Positions 32,574-40,980 of a stretch of 64,000 nucleotides of DNA are shown in pieces. Every line of letters starts with the position of its first letter. The stretch's first letter is position 1. A model generated the notes under the pieces. That model was not told the DNA's origin and did no database searches. It worked only from the letters and a program-made list of their open reading frames with translations. The translations under genes and the position numbers were made by a program. Location: NCBI GenBank assembly GCA_965223835.1, contig CBDCXQ010000001.1, positions 3,100,001 through 3,164,000 on the forward strand, read 5' to 3'. This stretch comes from CAVYXZ01 sp965223835. Lineage in GTDB: Bacteria > Chloroflexota > Anaerolineae > Aggregatilineales > Phototrophicaceae.

Positions 32574-35252
32574 CTAACCACAGCCCTCAGTACAAACTGA
32601 CCCACCGTCATCAGGCGGCTCATCTTCCTGGGTTGCAGTTGGCACCGGTGTATTCGATGGCGGTGGCGTATTCGTCGTCGTTGGCGGCAAGCCCGGTGTA
32701 TTAGTCGGGCGTGGCGTATAGGTATTGGACGGAGTCAGCGTCGGCAGGTCCGTATTCGTCGGTCCGGGTGTATTCGTCGGTTCTGGACTCGGCTCATTGA
32801 AGATTGGAATCTGGCCGCCAGATGGACCACCGGGACCACCGGGGGCACCTGGATTGGGGCAATCAAGCTGGAACCACGTACCATTCATTTCATGCGCCGC
32901 CATACCCCATTGGATGTCGGGCGACGTCGCGGTTACACCAAACTTAATCCACAAATTCGTGGTGCTGTTGGGTGGGAACGAATAGTTCACTTCCCAGTTT
33001 GCTTCTGGCCCGGTTGCACCAGAGACGAAGTTATTCACTTCATTGGCCGTCGCCGCGGTTGTACCGGCGGTCGTTGGTGGATCGCCATCGCCGCCACTGG
33101 CGTGCGTCCAGATCCGCGTCACCTGGCTGATATTGCTGCCATTGTTGCCGCCAGCGCCAACCCATTCTAGCACTTGACCGCGATCTACCCAGACGATACG
33201 GAAGTCGGTCAATTGAGCCGGGATCGTCCGCAGATTCGTCACCGAGATGCGAACCAGACCGGGGATTTGGAAGTCTTCAAAGCGGATGCGAACTTCCGTG
33301 CCCGCACAGTCCGGCGTCCATGATGGCGTCAGTGTTACATTCGGGTCCAAAGTTGGTGCTGGAGTCGCCGTCGGCAGATCAAGCGGTACAACACATGACG
33401 CCCCCGCTTCAGGATCATAGAACACAAAGTCCGTACCCGTGAAGTCGTTCTGCGTCATCTCGTAGATACCATTGAACGGATCGTTCAAGACCGATGGCCC
33501 ATTGCTGAAAATCGCTTCCCACGCCACCGTATTGTTGGCGGGTATGGTGCGATCTGCAGCGTCAAACAGGCTGGAAGTCTCGACCGCCGTATCCGTCGTT
33601 GGCGCTGTGTCCCAACCCTGCCAGTGACCAATGCCATCCAGCGCCATGCCCGTCACCGCCATGTTGGGGTACGCGGACAATGTCGGCCACTGGAAGGTCA
33701 CGCGCAGCAGTTCCGATGCCTGATTATTGGCGTTGGTGATGTTGAAGTAAACACGGCTTCCGAAGAAGGCCACCTCACTCACCGTAATCCGATCACAGGC
33801 AAACGGTGCCGGGGTATCGCTGGGTGGCTCGGCGGTAAAAGTAGGTGTAGATGTGTCCGGCGGATCGGGGGAAACAATCGTAAATTCAACCGTTGTTTCG
33901 CCTTCAGCCCCTTCGTTATCGACTACCCGCAGCGTCACCCGATGTGGCACATCAATTGCCATGTTCAAATTCGGGAAAGCTGTAAAGTCATTTGGTGTAG
34001 CAGCATTTGGATTACCATCACTGCCATCGCCACCAGAAGCCAGCACCAAAACCGCACCGCCGGGGAGGTCCAGTGTCCATTCCCAGCTCACAATATAGCC
34101 ATCCGGGTCGGGATCATTGCTGGCTGAACCATCGAAGAAGATTTCGTGCAAACCATCAGCCGCCTGCGCCTCGGTTATCCGTATCTCGGAACAGGTCACC
34201 TGATCGGGAAAACAGCCAGGATTCTGAATACTGATGACTGCAACCGGCGGGATATTAATGTCGGCTGTCAGGGCCGGGCCACCTAACAATGTATTGAGCG
34301 AGTTGGCTTGCTGGAACGATTCCACAATCGCTGAACGGCGGGCTTGTAACGGCAGGTAGGGTGCCAGGCCCAGCGGAGTTACCAGCGGGTGATTGAACGA
34401 GATAACGATCGTTACCGTATTACCACCGGTCCCCGCATCAGCCCAGGGCACACCAACGTTGTTCAAGCCACCGGCTGGCGGCGTTTCATTCAAGATACAT
34501 ACTGGCGCACGCAGGTCATTGTTAACCGTATGATTGGTCAATGCCCCCAGGTCACCATTGAGATTGGTGATGTAACGCGTGGGAAAACTAGAGTCCGCAA
34601 CGGTGCCCGCAATTGGTTCGCGCGAACTACAAATCATGACATCAAAATATGATGGTTGGTCCGAACCTGCATGACCGGTATACACGCCATCGGGCAGCGG
34701 ATAGTTCCAAACATTATTTTCCAACCAATCACTAAGTGAAGCCTGGTCAGTAACGCTTGCCAGTGGATCTGGTGGCAATGCCAGTCCGGCAGCACCTCGT
34801 CGCGCCTCGTTCCAGATCGACGGAATGCGGGCAATATCCTCACGCATGAATTGATGAGCGGAGTCACCGGGTTCGCAGTCCAGGCCATCGTACCAGGTGG
34901 CGAACAAGCTTTCCTGGCCGCCAGTGTAGACATCCACATCAGTACCGTCCGCCAGGAGCACCGACCCTAGAGAGCCGCGCTGATCATCCAGGGAAACACA
35001 ACCCACAATATCACCCAATGGATTGGCATCTTGCCGGGTTATTGGATAGAGGTCTGTGTCAAACTGCCGGGTACTGGCGTAGCGGGCGGCTGTCCGGGCC
35101 GCGTTCTGGATTGATACCCAGGCCTGGAACGCCCGGCCAAATTCGATAACGCCAAAGACGAGCAGCAGGAGAATGGGCAGGGTAATGGCAAACTCGGCCA
35201 TCGTCTGCCCCTTGCGTTTACGTTGAGTTATGACTTCCTGTGGTGTGTCCAA
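32574..35252 (-). CDS. TadE-like pseudopilin domain fused to PKD domain and Thr/Pro-rich tail
   Basis: 892 residues. The N-terminal RKGQTMAEFAITLPILLL is a TadE/TadG-type membrane segment with G-Q/E-F cleavage-like context. A ~300-residue extracellular part follows, then a PKD domain (FFDGSASNDPDPDGYIVSW). Two similar beta-rich units of ~130 residues start at CDRITVSEVAFFG and CAGTEVRIRFEDF. The tail is a low-complexity stretch of TNTP/TPRPTNTP repeats ending in a Cys-containing VCTEGCG. It probably sits on the cell surface. The start appears to be TTG at 35252. It is the last gene of a three-gene unit with the VWA and TadE proteins. Confidence 0.82.
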   Translation of the reverse strand: MDTPQEVITQRKRKGQTMAEFAITLPILLLLVFGVIEFGRAFQAWVSIQNAARTAARYASTRQFDTDLYPITRQDANPLGDIVGCVSLDDQRGSLGSVLLADGTDVDVYTGGQESLFATWYDGLDCEPGDSAHQFMREDIARIPSIWNEARRGAAGLALPPDPLASVTDQASLSDWLENNVWNYPLPDGVYTGHAGSDQPSYFDVMICSSREPIAGTVADSSFPTRYITNLNGDLGALTNHTVNNDLRAPVCILNETPPAGGLNNVGVPWADAGTGGNTVTIVISFNHPLVTPLGLAPYLPLQARRSAIVESFQQANSLNTLLGGPALTADINIPPVAVISIQNPGCFPDQVTCSEIRITEAQAADGLHEIFFDGSASNDPDPDGYIVSWEWTLDLPGGAVLVLASGGDGSDGNPNAATPNDFTAFPNLNMAIDVPHRVTLRVVDNEGAEGETTVEFTIVSPDPPDTSTPTFTAEPPSDTPAPFACDRITVSEVAFFGSRVYFNITNANNQASELLRVTFQWPTLSAYPNMAVTGMALDGIGHWQGWDTAPTTDTAVETSSLFDAADRTIPANNTVAWEAIFSNGPSVLNDPFNGIYEMTQNDFTGTDFVFYDPEAGASCVVPLDLPTATPAPTLDPNVTLTPSWTPDCAGTEVRIRFEDFQIPGLVRISVTNLRTIPAQLTDFRIVWVDRGQVLEWVGAGGNNGSNISQVTRIWTHASGGDGDPPTTAGTTAATANEVNNFVSGATGPEANWEVNYSFPPNSTTNLWIKFGVTATSPDIQWGMAAHEMNGTWFQLDCPNPGAPGGPGGPSGGQIPIFNEPSPEPTNTPGPTNTDLPTLTPSNTYTPRPTNTPGLPPTTTNTPPPSNTPVPTATQEDEPPDDGGSVCTEGCG

Positions 35253-35307
35253 CCTTTACACCCCCTTGTCTACTAAGTGGGCCAGGCCCACAAGATCATC
35301 TGCATGC

Positions 35308-38121
35308 CTATTGTGCCAGGCGGGTAAACATCCGTGATGCGATCTCATCAAACACACGATTCAACTCGGTTGAGGTCGGCGCATTATAGTAATTGCCACA
35401 ATTCTCGCCAGCGGGCAGCGGATCAGCCAACGCATTCAGTGATCCTGCACTGGCTGGATCGGGATTGTCCTCTTCACATTCACCACGAGGCCCGTAGTCA
35501 TCGTTCGTCATTGAACCAGGATTAAAATTACCATTGTTCTCGCGCAAGTTTTGCTGATAATCGGTATCGACCTGGAAATTGTCCCCGACATCAGCGATGT
35601 AGCGCAGTAACTCTTCACCCAGGCAGTCCGCTTTCGAGCCGCCCGGTATGGCAGCCCCTTCACAAACCGTACCTGATGCAAAGTTAAAGCCAAACCCAAT
35701 CGTAAAAATGGTAGGCAATTGCGACAACACTTCACCGTTCGGTCGCTCCGCCAGACCGATCCAATCGGCCCAGTCACGAGCATAATCATCGACATCATAA
35801 AATCTAGCGTCACACCCCGGCCCATTTAAATCAACATAGGGGCGAATTTGCTCACCGTCGACAGTCAAGGGATCAGACGGTTTTTGATAGAAACAGAAGT
35901 GTCGTGTCTCGGGCAATTCATCCGAACAATAGGGGAATAGCCAGGGCGATTCATCAAATTGTGTCAATTCTGGCGACCCAACGTTGGCATCCGATGAAGC
36001 GGCATTACCAATAGGGCATAGGCCCAGCCCGCCATATTGAACGCGATTGCTCACGGTTGTGTCGTAGGGATAATAAGGGTCGGCAGGCCGGGTCACGTTG
36101 CCGGGTAACGCGCTGTTATATACCGGGTCACTCGCCCCCGCCGCGCCATCGCTCAATAACACCATCACCCAGACCGAGCCTTCATCACCCTGGCGGCTAA
36201 ACTGTGGGTCGACCAGCGCGTTACTGGCTTCGCGCAAGGCAGCACCAATGTTGGTGCCCCGGCACGACCCCCACAGATCATAACTGAAGTCCGGTCCATA
36301 GTTCGGGGCACTTTGCCAGGAGTAGCCGGGTTCGTTACGCGGGTACATCAACTGACCATTCGGGTCGCTATCAAACAGGACCGGATTCAACAATGTCGGC
36401 CAGGTACGTGGATCATGGGTCACGCCATACGACGTTGCGTCGCTCGGGCTAGGACCAACTACACCACCTTCAGGCCAACGCCGTGTTGCATCGTAGAATG
36501 GGCAATTGCCCTCGACTTCATAATCATGGATACTCAACGCAGTGGAGCGATTTTGCCAGCTATCGGCTGGATTGTTCCAGGGCATCCGCGTCACCCAATC
36601 CGACGAACCCCGCGTCCCGCTCATGGTTGTCGGTTCATAAAACGATGGTTCGGCCCGAACACCAACATATTGGGTTAGCGTATTTAATGCCACCTGCTCG
36701 TCTTCGATCATATGTGAAATGACACCGTCGCCTCGATCAGTCCGAATCAGGTAGGCCTCGCGGTCAAACGTCACAAACGCGACGCGATCACCGCGTAAGA
36801 AGTCAATCCGTTTCAAGAATAGTTCCGTCGCATCGCGTGCCTGGCGGAACGGCTCACACAGCAAATCAGTGAAACTACCATCGGCATTGGGGTCATTACA
36901 GCAGCGATAAAACTTATAATTGGGCACAAAACCACGCCACCGTGCTTCACCACCACCCGTATAGTAAGTCCATGGACGTCCAACCAGATCATAGGTCGCT
37001 AAAACATCTGGCCTAACGGCGATAAAGTCGGAGTAAGGCCAATATTGCACCCGGCACTCGGGTTGCACGTCCGTTCCGCCAAAGGAATACCCCGGATAGT
37101 TTTCGATCTCAACTTCAAACGGCGACCACCATGTCCCACCCGGATCCTCTTGATCACAGGAACGAACATAATTGGTACCGCTACCGTCATCATCACATAA
37201 CAACGCTTGAATATCAGAGACTGGCTGTTGTGACAAATCACTGCGGAAATGATACCAGTTATTGCCGGGGAAATTGGTGTCATCGCTATAATCTCTGAAT
37301 CCCGTCAACAACGAGAAATCATGACCGGCATCATCACCAAAACCTTGCCAACCGCCCGGTGGCTGAACCGTTTGATTGTAACGATTGTAATTGTGCCAAC
37401 CCATATCTGGTGGAATATAAACCTTGTTATATCCTTCTGCCGCCCAGGTTTCGAATGTTGTCTGGTTCAACATGGATTCAGATACGTCCATAATGACCAC
37501 CACGTCCAGCACCGCCGTTTCGGACAGCGCCGATGCTTCCAGGGTTACATCCGGGAAACCAAATAACCGCATAAACACTGTTGGCGATTGGATTTGCGCG
37601 GTGACTTTGATGAGCTTGCGCTCGAAAAAGTCGCCATTTGGCCCTACACACAGTTCGTCAAATACATCTTCAAGGCCGGTGATAGCCTGTAAGTTACCAG
37701 AACCATCATCTTCACTGACCGTCACGCACATATCAATGAGGACCTGCTCGGGTACCAGCCCATAGAATTCGATAAACTGCCGCGCGGCGACGCCGACGTT
37801 ACCAAAACTGCGGGCAAACGCGGCAGCCTCGGCCTCAGGACAGGGATCATCTGGAGTCCAGGGACCACCTGGAACACTAGCACATTCCGTATCTACCTCA
37901 GATTGAAATGGTGTCTGCCGCCTGACCTGACCGGCAGCAGCAATGGAGGCCGCATCAACCGCCCGCGTCAGCGTGCTAAAGCGCACAAACATCAGTGACA
38001 CATCAGTCACGATGCCGACAAACCCCAGCAGACCGAGAAAACCCAGCGCCAGAATAACGATCGATTGACCGGACTGACTCCGGCGAACAAATTTCTTCAC
38101 GATATGATCCATTTTCATCAT
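35308..38121 (-). CDS. TadG-type protein with von Willebrand A domain
   Basis: 937 residues. The N-terminal SGQSIVILALGFLGLLGFVG membrane anchor followed by LTRAVDAASIAAAGQ is the TadG/Flp-pilus signature. A VWA domain starts at VVVIMDVSESML; DVSES is the MIDAS metal site, and VMVLLSDGAAGASDP lies much later, because the VWA fold is split by long Trp/Tyr/Asn-rich insertions. The protein is acidic and rich in Cys, suggesting a disulfide-stabilised extracellular domain. It would take part in surface attachment or pilus assembly. The tad ATPase and pilin genes are not nearby. Confidence 0.83.
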   Translation of the reverse strand: MMKMDHIVKKFVRRSQSGQSIVILALGFLGLLGFVGIVTDVSLMFVRFSTLTRAVDAASIAAAGQVRRQTPFQSEVDTECASVPGGPWTPDDPCPEAEAAAFARSFGNVGVAARQFIEFYGLVPEQVLIDMCVTVSEDDGSGNLQAITGLEDVFDELCVGPNGDFFERKLIKVTAQIQSPTVFMRLFGFPDVTLEASALSETAVLDVVVIMDVSESMLNQTTFETWAAEGYNKVYIPPDMGWHNYNRYNQTVQPPGGWQGFGDDAGHDFSLLTGFRDYSDDTNFPGNNWYHFRSDLSQQPVSDIQALLCDDDGSGTNYVRSCDQEDPGGTWWSPFEVEIENYPGYSFGGTDVQPECRVQYWPYSDFIAVRPDVLATYDLVGRPWTYYTGGGEARWRGFVPNYKFYRCCNDPNADGSFTDLLCEPFRQARDATELFLKRIDFLRGDRVAFVTFDREAYLIRTDRGDGVISHMIEDEQVALNTLTQYVGVRAEPSFYEPTTMSGTRGSSDWVTRMPWNNPADSWQNRSTALSIHDYEVEGNCPFYDATRRWPEGGVVGPSPSDATSYGVTHDPRTWPTLLNPVLFDSDPNGQLMYPRNEPGYSWQSAPNYGPDFSYDLWGSCRGTNIGAALREASNALVDPQFSRQGDEGSVWVMVLLSDGAAGASDPVYNSALPGNVTRPADPYYPYDTTVSNRVQYGGLGLCPIGNAASSDANVGSPELTQFDESPWLFPYCSDELPETRHFCFYQKPSDPLTVDGEQIRPYVDLNGPGCDARFYDVDDYARDWADWIGLAERPNGEVLSQLPTIFTIGFGFNFASGTVCEGAAIPGGSKADCLGEELLRYIADVGDNFQVDTDYQQNLRENNGNFNPGSMTNDDYGPRGECEEDNPDPASAGSLNALADPLPAGENCGNYYNAPTSTELNRVFDEIASRMFTRLAQ

Positions 38122-38161
38122 CGACTATCCGTGGACTGCTTGAACAATGTTGATCATAAGG

Positions 38162-39295
38162 TTAGTTAATCACCAATTTCGGCTCGACCTGGGGCAGCGG
38201 GAAAGCGGCCCATGCTTCAATAATGGTATCCGTGCCCAGCATGCCGAAGACCGGCGAAATCACCGGTGACAAACCCAGGAACTGGCTAATCGGCTCATGC
38301 TGCCACCACATTTCGGTCAGCACCATCCCCTGACTGGGCAGGTACTCGCGTCGACCATCAGCCGTCAGGTTAAACTGCTGCAAATTCATCAGATCTTCAA
38401 CATCTCGAGTACTCCAATCGGAACCAAAGCAATTCGTTCCTTCGATCCGATGAACTGCGAACCAGGAGAAGCCGCGCTGGCGTTCACTTGTACTATCAAT
38501 GCCTTCCAATTCTAGATAGTCCCGTTCATTTCGGTCGCCAGCAGCTTTGGCTGCCCCAGTCGTGTTCGGATCCCAAGTGTCATTTTGTATCCAGTCAAAA
38601 GGATCGCGCTCTGCGATTTCATGACACTCGTTCGCATTAGTCGGATAACGTCCAACAACCACCGCCTGCGGATTACCGTCATTCGGCAGGGGCAACTGCG
38701 CATCGCTGAGACGGGCTGGCGGAATATCGTCAGGATCAATCGCTTGAATCGCAAAGGCCGAAACAACAATGTCGTCCGGGTAAACTACCAAAGGATCCTG
38801 ACCCGCATCCTCCCGTAATTGCTGTCCAAATATTAGGGGATCAACCGAGCGTAACATGTTGCAGGTAATCAGATTAAAGAATCCCTCACGCCCTGGCTGT
38901 CCATCACCGAATGCACAACTGCGATACGAAGCCGCCCAGCGTTCGGAAATCGTACCGCTATCGGCTGGGCAAGTTTCGCCAGTCTGCGCAAAATCAGCGC
39001 AAAAATCACCACCAACTGGATAGGCTTCGGAACGAATACTTCCCAGGTTATCCCAGTTGTTGGGATCGGTCTGGTTCTGCTGCACTGCGCCCAGGCGTGC
39101 GCCGACCCGCGTAACTTCCAGCAGAATCAGGTAATTACGGGCAAACCAGCCAATCTCAACCATTCCGGCCAGCAATATCACGATAATAGGTGAGACGAGC
39201 GCCAGCTCCAGGGTACTTTGTCCGCGCTGTTTTTTACCATAAACTGCCGGGGTACCATCCAATATCTCAATTATTTTTCTCAACAGTTTGCGCAT
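38162..39295 (-). CDS. TadE-like protein
   Basis: 377 residues. After a basic start, KQRGQSTLELALVSPIIVIL gives the TadE membrane segment with the G-x-S/T-x-x-E pattern of pseudopilins. It continues with EIGWFARNYLILLEVTRVGARLGAV. The remaining ~300 residues form an acidic extracellular domain with several cysteines and no recognised fold. It is first in the operon, preceded by GAGGG 6 nt from the ATG and by an inverted repeat overlapping the likely promoter. Confidence 0.82.
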   Translation of the reverse strand: MRKLLRKIIEILDGTPAVYGKKQRGQSTLELALVSPIIVILLAGMVEIGWFARNYLILLEVTRVGARLGAVQQNQTDPNNWDNLGSIRSEAYPVGGDFCADFAQTGETCPADSGTISERWAASYRSCAFGDGQPGREGFFNLITCNMLRSVDPLIFGQQLREDAGQDPLVVYPDDIVVSAFAIQAIDPDDIPPARLSDAQLPLPNDGNPQAVVVGRYPTNANECHEIAERDPFDWIQNDTWDPNTTGAAKAAGDRNERDYLELEGIDSTSERQRGFSWFAVHRIEGTNCFGSDWSTRDVEDLMNLQQFNLTADGRREYLPSQGMVLTEMWWQHEPISQFLGLSPVISPVFGMLGTDTIIEAWAAFPLPQVEPKLVIN

Positions 39296-39312
39296 TCCAT
39301 ACCCTCAAGATC

Positions 39313-39345
39313 TGATCAAATTGCCTGTGGGTGACAATTTGATCA
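39313..39345 (-). promoter_or_regulatory. Perfect 11-bp inverted repeat at the Tad-like operon promoter
   Basis: TGATCAAATTG (39313-39323) and CAATTTGATCA (39335-39345) are exact inverted repeats with an 11-bp centre. On the minus strand the outer edge overlaps TATGAT, a likely -10 box. It may be an operator for a dimeric repressor or an RNA hairpin at the very 5' end of the transcript. Confidence 0.6.
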
Positions 39346-39419
39346 TACCATAAGGGGTGTTAATTGTTCGTGCAGCAAGTGTGAGAAATTGATAGAGTTT
39401 TGTAGTGAGATTGCGAGGT

Positions 39420-40139
39420 TCAGGCAAAGCTGGGCACCGGTTGGCCCGCAAATTCAATTAAGGCGCGGATCGTATAGCCGCGACCATGCCGAGATTGAAT
39501 GATCTCTGGACGTTCCGGCGCACACTCCAACTTCCGCCGCAGGTTGCGAATATGATTGCGCACCAGTGCGGCATCACCGGCATCGGCGGGATATTGCCAG
39601 ACCATCATCAACAGTTCTTGCGTTGAGTGCAGTTTAGTCGGCGCGCTGCATAGATATTTCAACAGGTCAAATTCAACCTGGGTCAGTTCAACATCTCGCC
39701 CGTCAACCAGCACGGTCCGGCCTGAAGTCGGAAACTGGATACGCGCCACACCCTTGTCGTCAACCGCGCTGGAAATGCGCCGCAGTTGTGCCCGTAAACG
39801 GGCGGTTAGTTCGCGCACTGCAAACGGCTTTAATATGTAGTCATCACCGCCCGCTTCTAACGCATCGGTGACATCGTAGGGTGAATCATGGCCGGTGATG
39901 AAAATAATCGGCTGGTCTTTCCCACTGGGATGGTGGCGCAGTTGTCGACAAAGGGCCAGCCCATCCATCATGGGCAAAACAGCATCAATAATAAACAGGT
40001 CCGGCGACTCTACCTCAATGAGCGCGATCACTTCATCGGCTGTCTCCGCTGTCTGCACATCATAGCCTTCGCGCTCTAATAATTGAGCAATTAATTCCAG
40101 CATCTGTGTGTCATCATCTACCACAAGGATTTTATACAT
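39420..40139 (-). CDS. OmpR/PhoB-type response regulator
   Basis: 239 residues. Receiver domain: YKILVVDDD, phospho-acceptor in LFIIDAVLPMMDG, switch Thr in IIFITGHD and Lys in ILKPF. C-terminal winged helix (~135-225): VELTQVEFDLLKYLCS, VRNHIRNLRRKLE and RHGRGYTI, typical of OmpR-family DNA-binding domains. It lies between the Tad-like operon and a second two-component operon on the same strand. A ~148-nt gap separates it from the upstream regulator gene, so it may be independently expressed. Start chosen at the ATG beginning MYKILVV. Confidence 0.92.
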   Translation of the reverse strand: MYKILVVDDDTQMLELIAQLLEREGYDVQTAETADEVIALIEVESPDLFIIDAVLPMMDGLALCRQLRHHPSGKDQPIIFITGHDSPYDVTDALEAGGDDYILKPFAVRELTARLRAQLRRISSAVDDKGVARIQFPTSGRTVLVDGRDVELTQVEFDLLKYLCSAPTKLHSTQELLMMVWQYPADAGDAALVRNHIRNLRRKLECAPERPEIIQSRHGRGYTIRALIEFAGQPVPSFA

Positions 40140-40287
40140 CGTTAGCAACCCATATGTGCCATTCCGTTTATAAAACCAGTATAGCTTCATAAACAAAATT
40201 GCGATGTATGTTTCTATGAATGTTTCATGAAATCAGGTTTTCAACATCCTGACACTGGCTGATTAACAAAAGCTTGCTGACCGTGTT

Positions 40288-40980
40288 CTAAGAGGAGATC
40301 ATATAGCCCACACCGTGAATCGTGCGAATATATTTGCGGTCCGGGTTCAGTTCAATCTTCGCCCGCAAGTTACGCACATGCGCCCGTACCAGATCGGGAT
40401 CACCGGTGTCCGGCGGATATTCCCAGACCGCCTGCAAAAGATGTGAAGGCGATAACGCCTGATTTACATGTTCCATCAAATAGCGCAATAAGCGGTGCTC
40501 AGTCGAGGTTAGCTGAATTCGCTGGTCGCGCACCGCTACCTGATAAGTATCTGAATCCAACACCATTTCATCCACTTGTATGACAGCGGCAGCATTCCCT
40601 CCCGACTGGCGTTGCCCGCGACGAATCAGCGCATGAACGCGCGCCCGTAGTTCAGCCAATTCAAAGGGCTTGACGACATAATCATCAGCACCGGCATCCA
40701 GCCCGTCCACCACATCATCAGTACTGCCCTTTGCCGTCAGAAATAAGATAGGCAAAGAGCCATACCGCGGGTTGGCACGCAGTTGGCGACAAACCGTGAT
40801 ACCATCCATGCCCGGCATAATAATATCCAGAATCAAAAGATCAGGGATACGTCGATCCAACAAATCAATGGCCTGTGAACCAGAACTCGCCAGCTTCACA
40901 TCCAGCTTCTCACGCTCAAGCACGCGCCCCAGCGTCTCCAGCACTTCCAGATCATCATCAACAGCTATTACGTAAGACAC
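40288..40980 (-). CDS. OmpR/PhoB-type response regulator, partner of adjacent kinase
   Basis: 230 residues from a GTG that directly follows the kinase stop codon. Receiver: YVIAVDDD, LLILDIIMPGMDG, ILFLTAKG, YVVKPF. Winged helix: IQLTSTEHRLLRYLMEH, VRAHVRNLRAKIE, IHGVGYMI. Zero spacing with the kinase gene marks it as the cognate regulator. It is similar to the regulator at 39420-40139 throughout, e.g. PADAGDAALVRNHIRNLR versus PPDTGDPDLVRAHVRNLR, suggesting they are duplicates. Confidence 0.93.
   Translation of the reverse strand: MSYVIAVDDDLEVLETLGRVLEREKLDVKLASSGSQAIDLLDRRIPDLLILDIIMPGMDGITVCRQLRANPRYGSLPILFLTAKGSTDDVVDGLDAGADDYVVKPFELAELRARVHALIRRGQRQSGGNAAAVIQVDEMVLDSDTYQVAVRDQRIQLTSTEHRLLRYLMEHVNQALSPSHLLQAVWEYPPDTGDPDLVRAHVRNLRAKIELNPDRKYIRTIHGVGYMISS

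Noticed and set aside
32640..32800. TGTATTCGTCGG-type repeats as a possible CRISPR or intergenic repeat
   Set aside because: They are codon repeats of the TNTP-rich tail of the surface protein, in frame and without regular spacers.
33624..34127. Plus-strand open frame inside the TadE-PKD gene
   Set aside because: Antisense to a clear PKD-containing protein; no start signal or motif.
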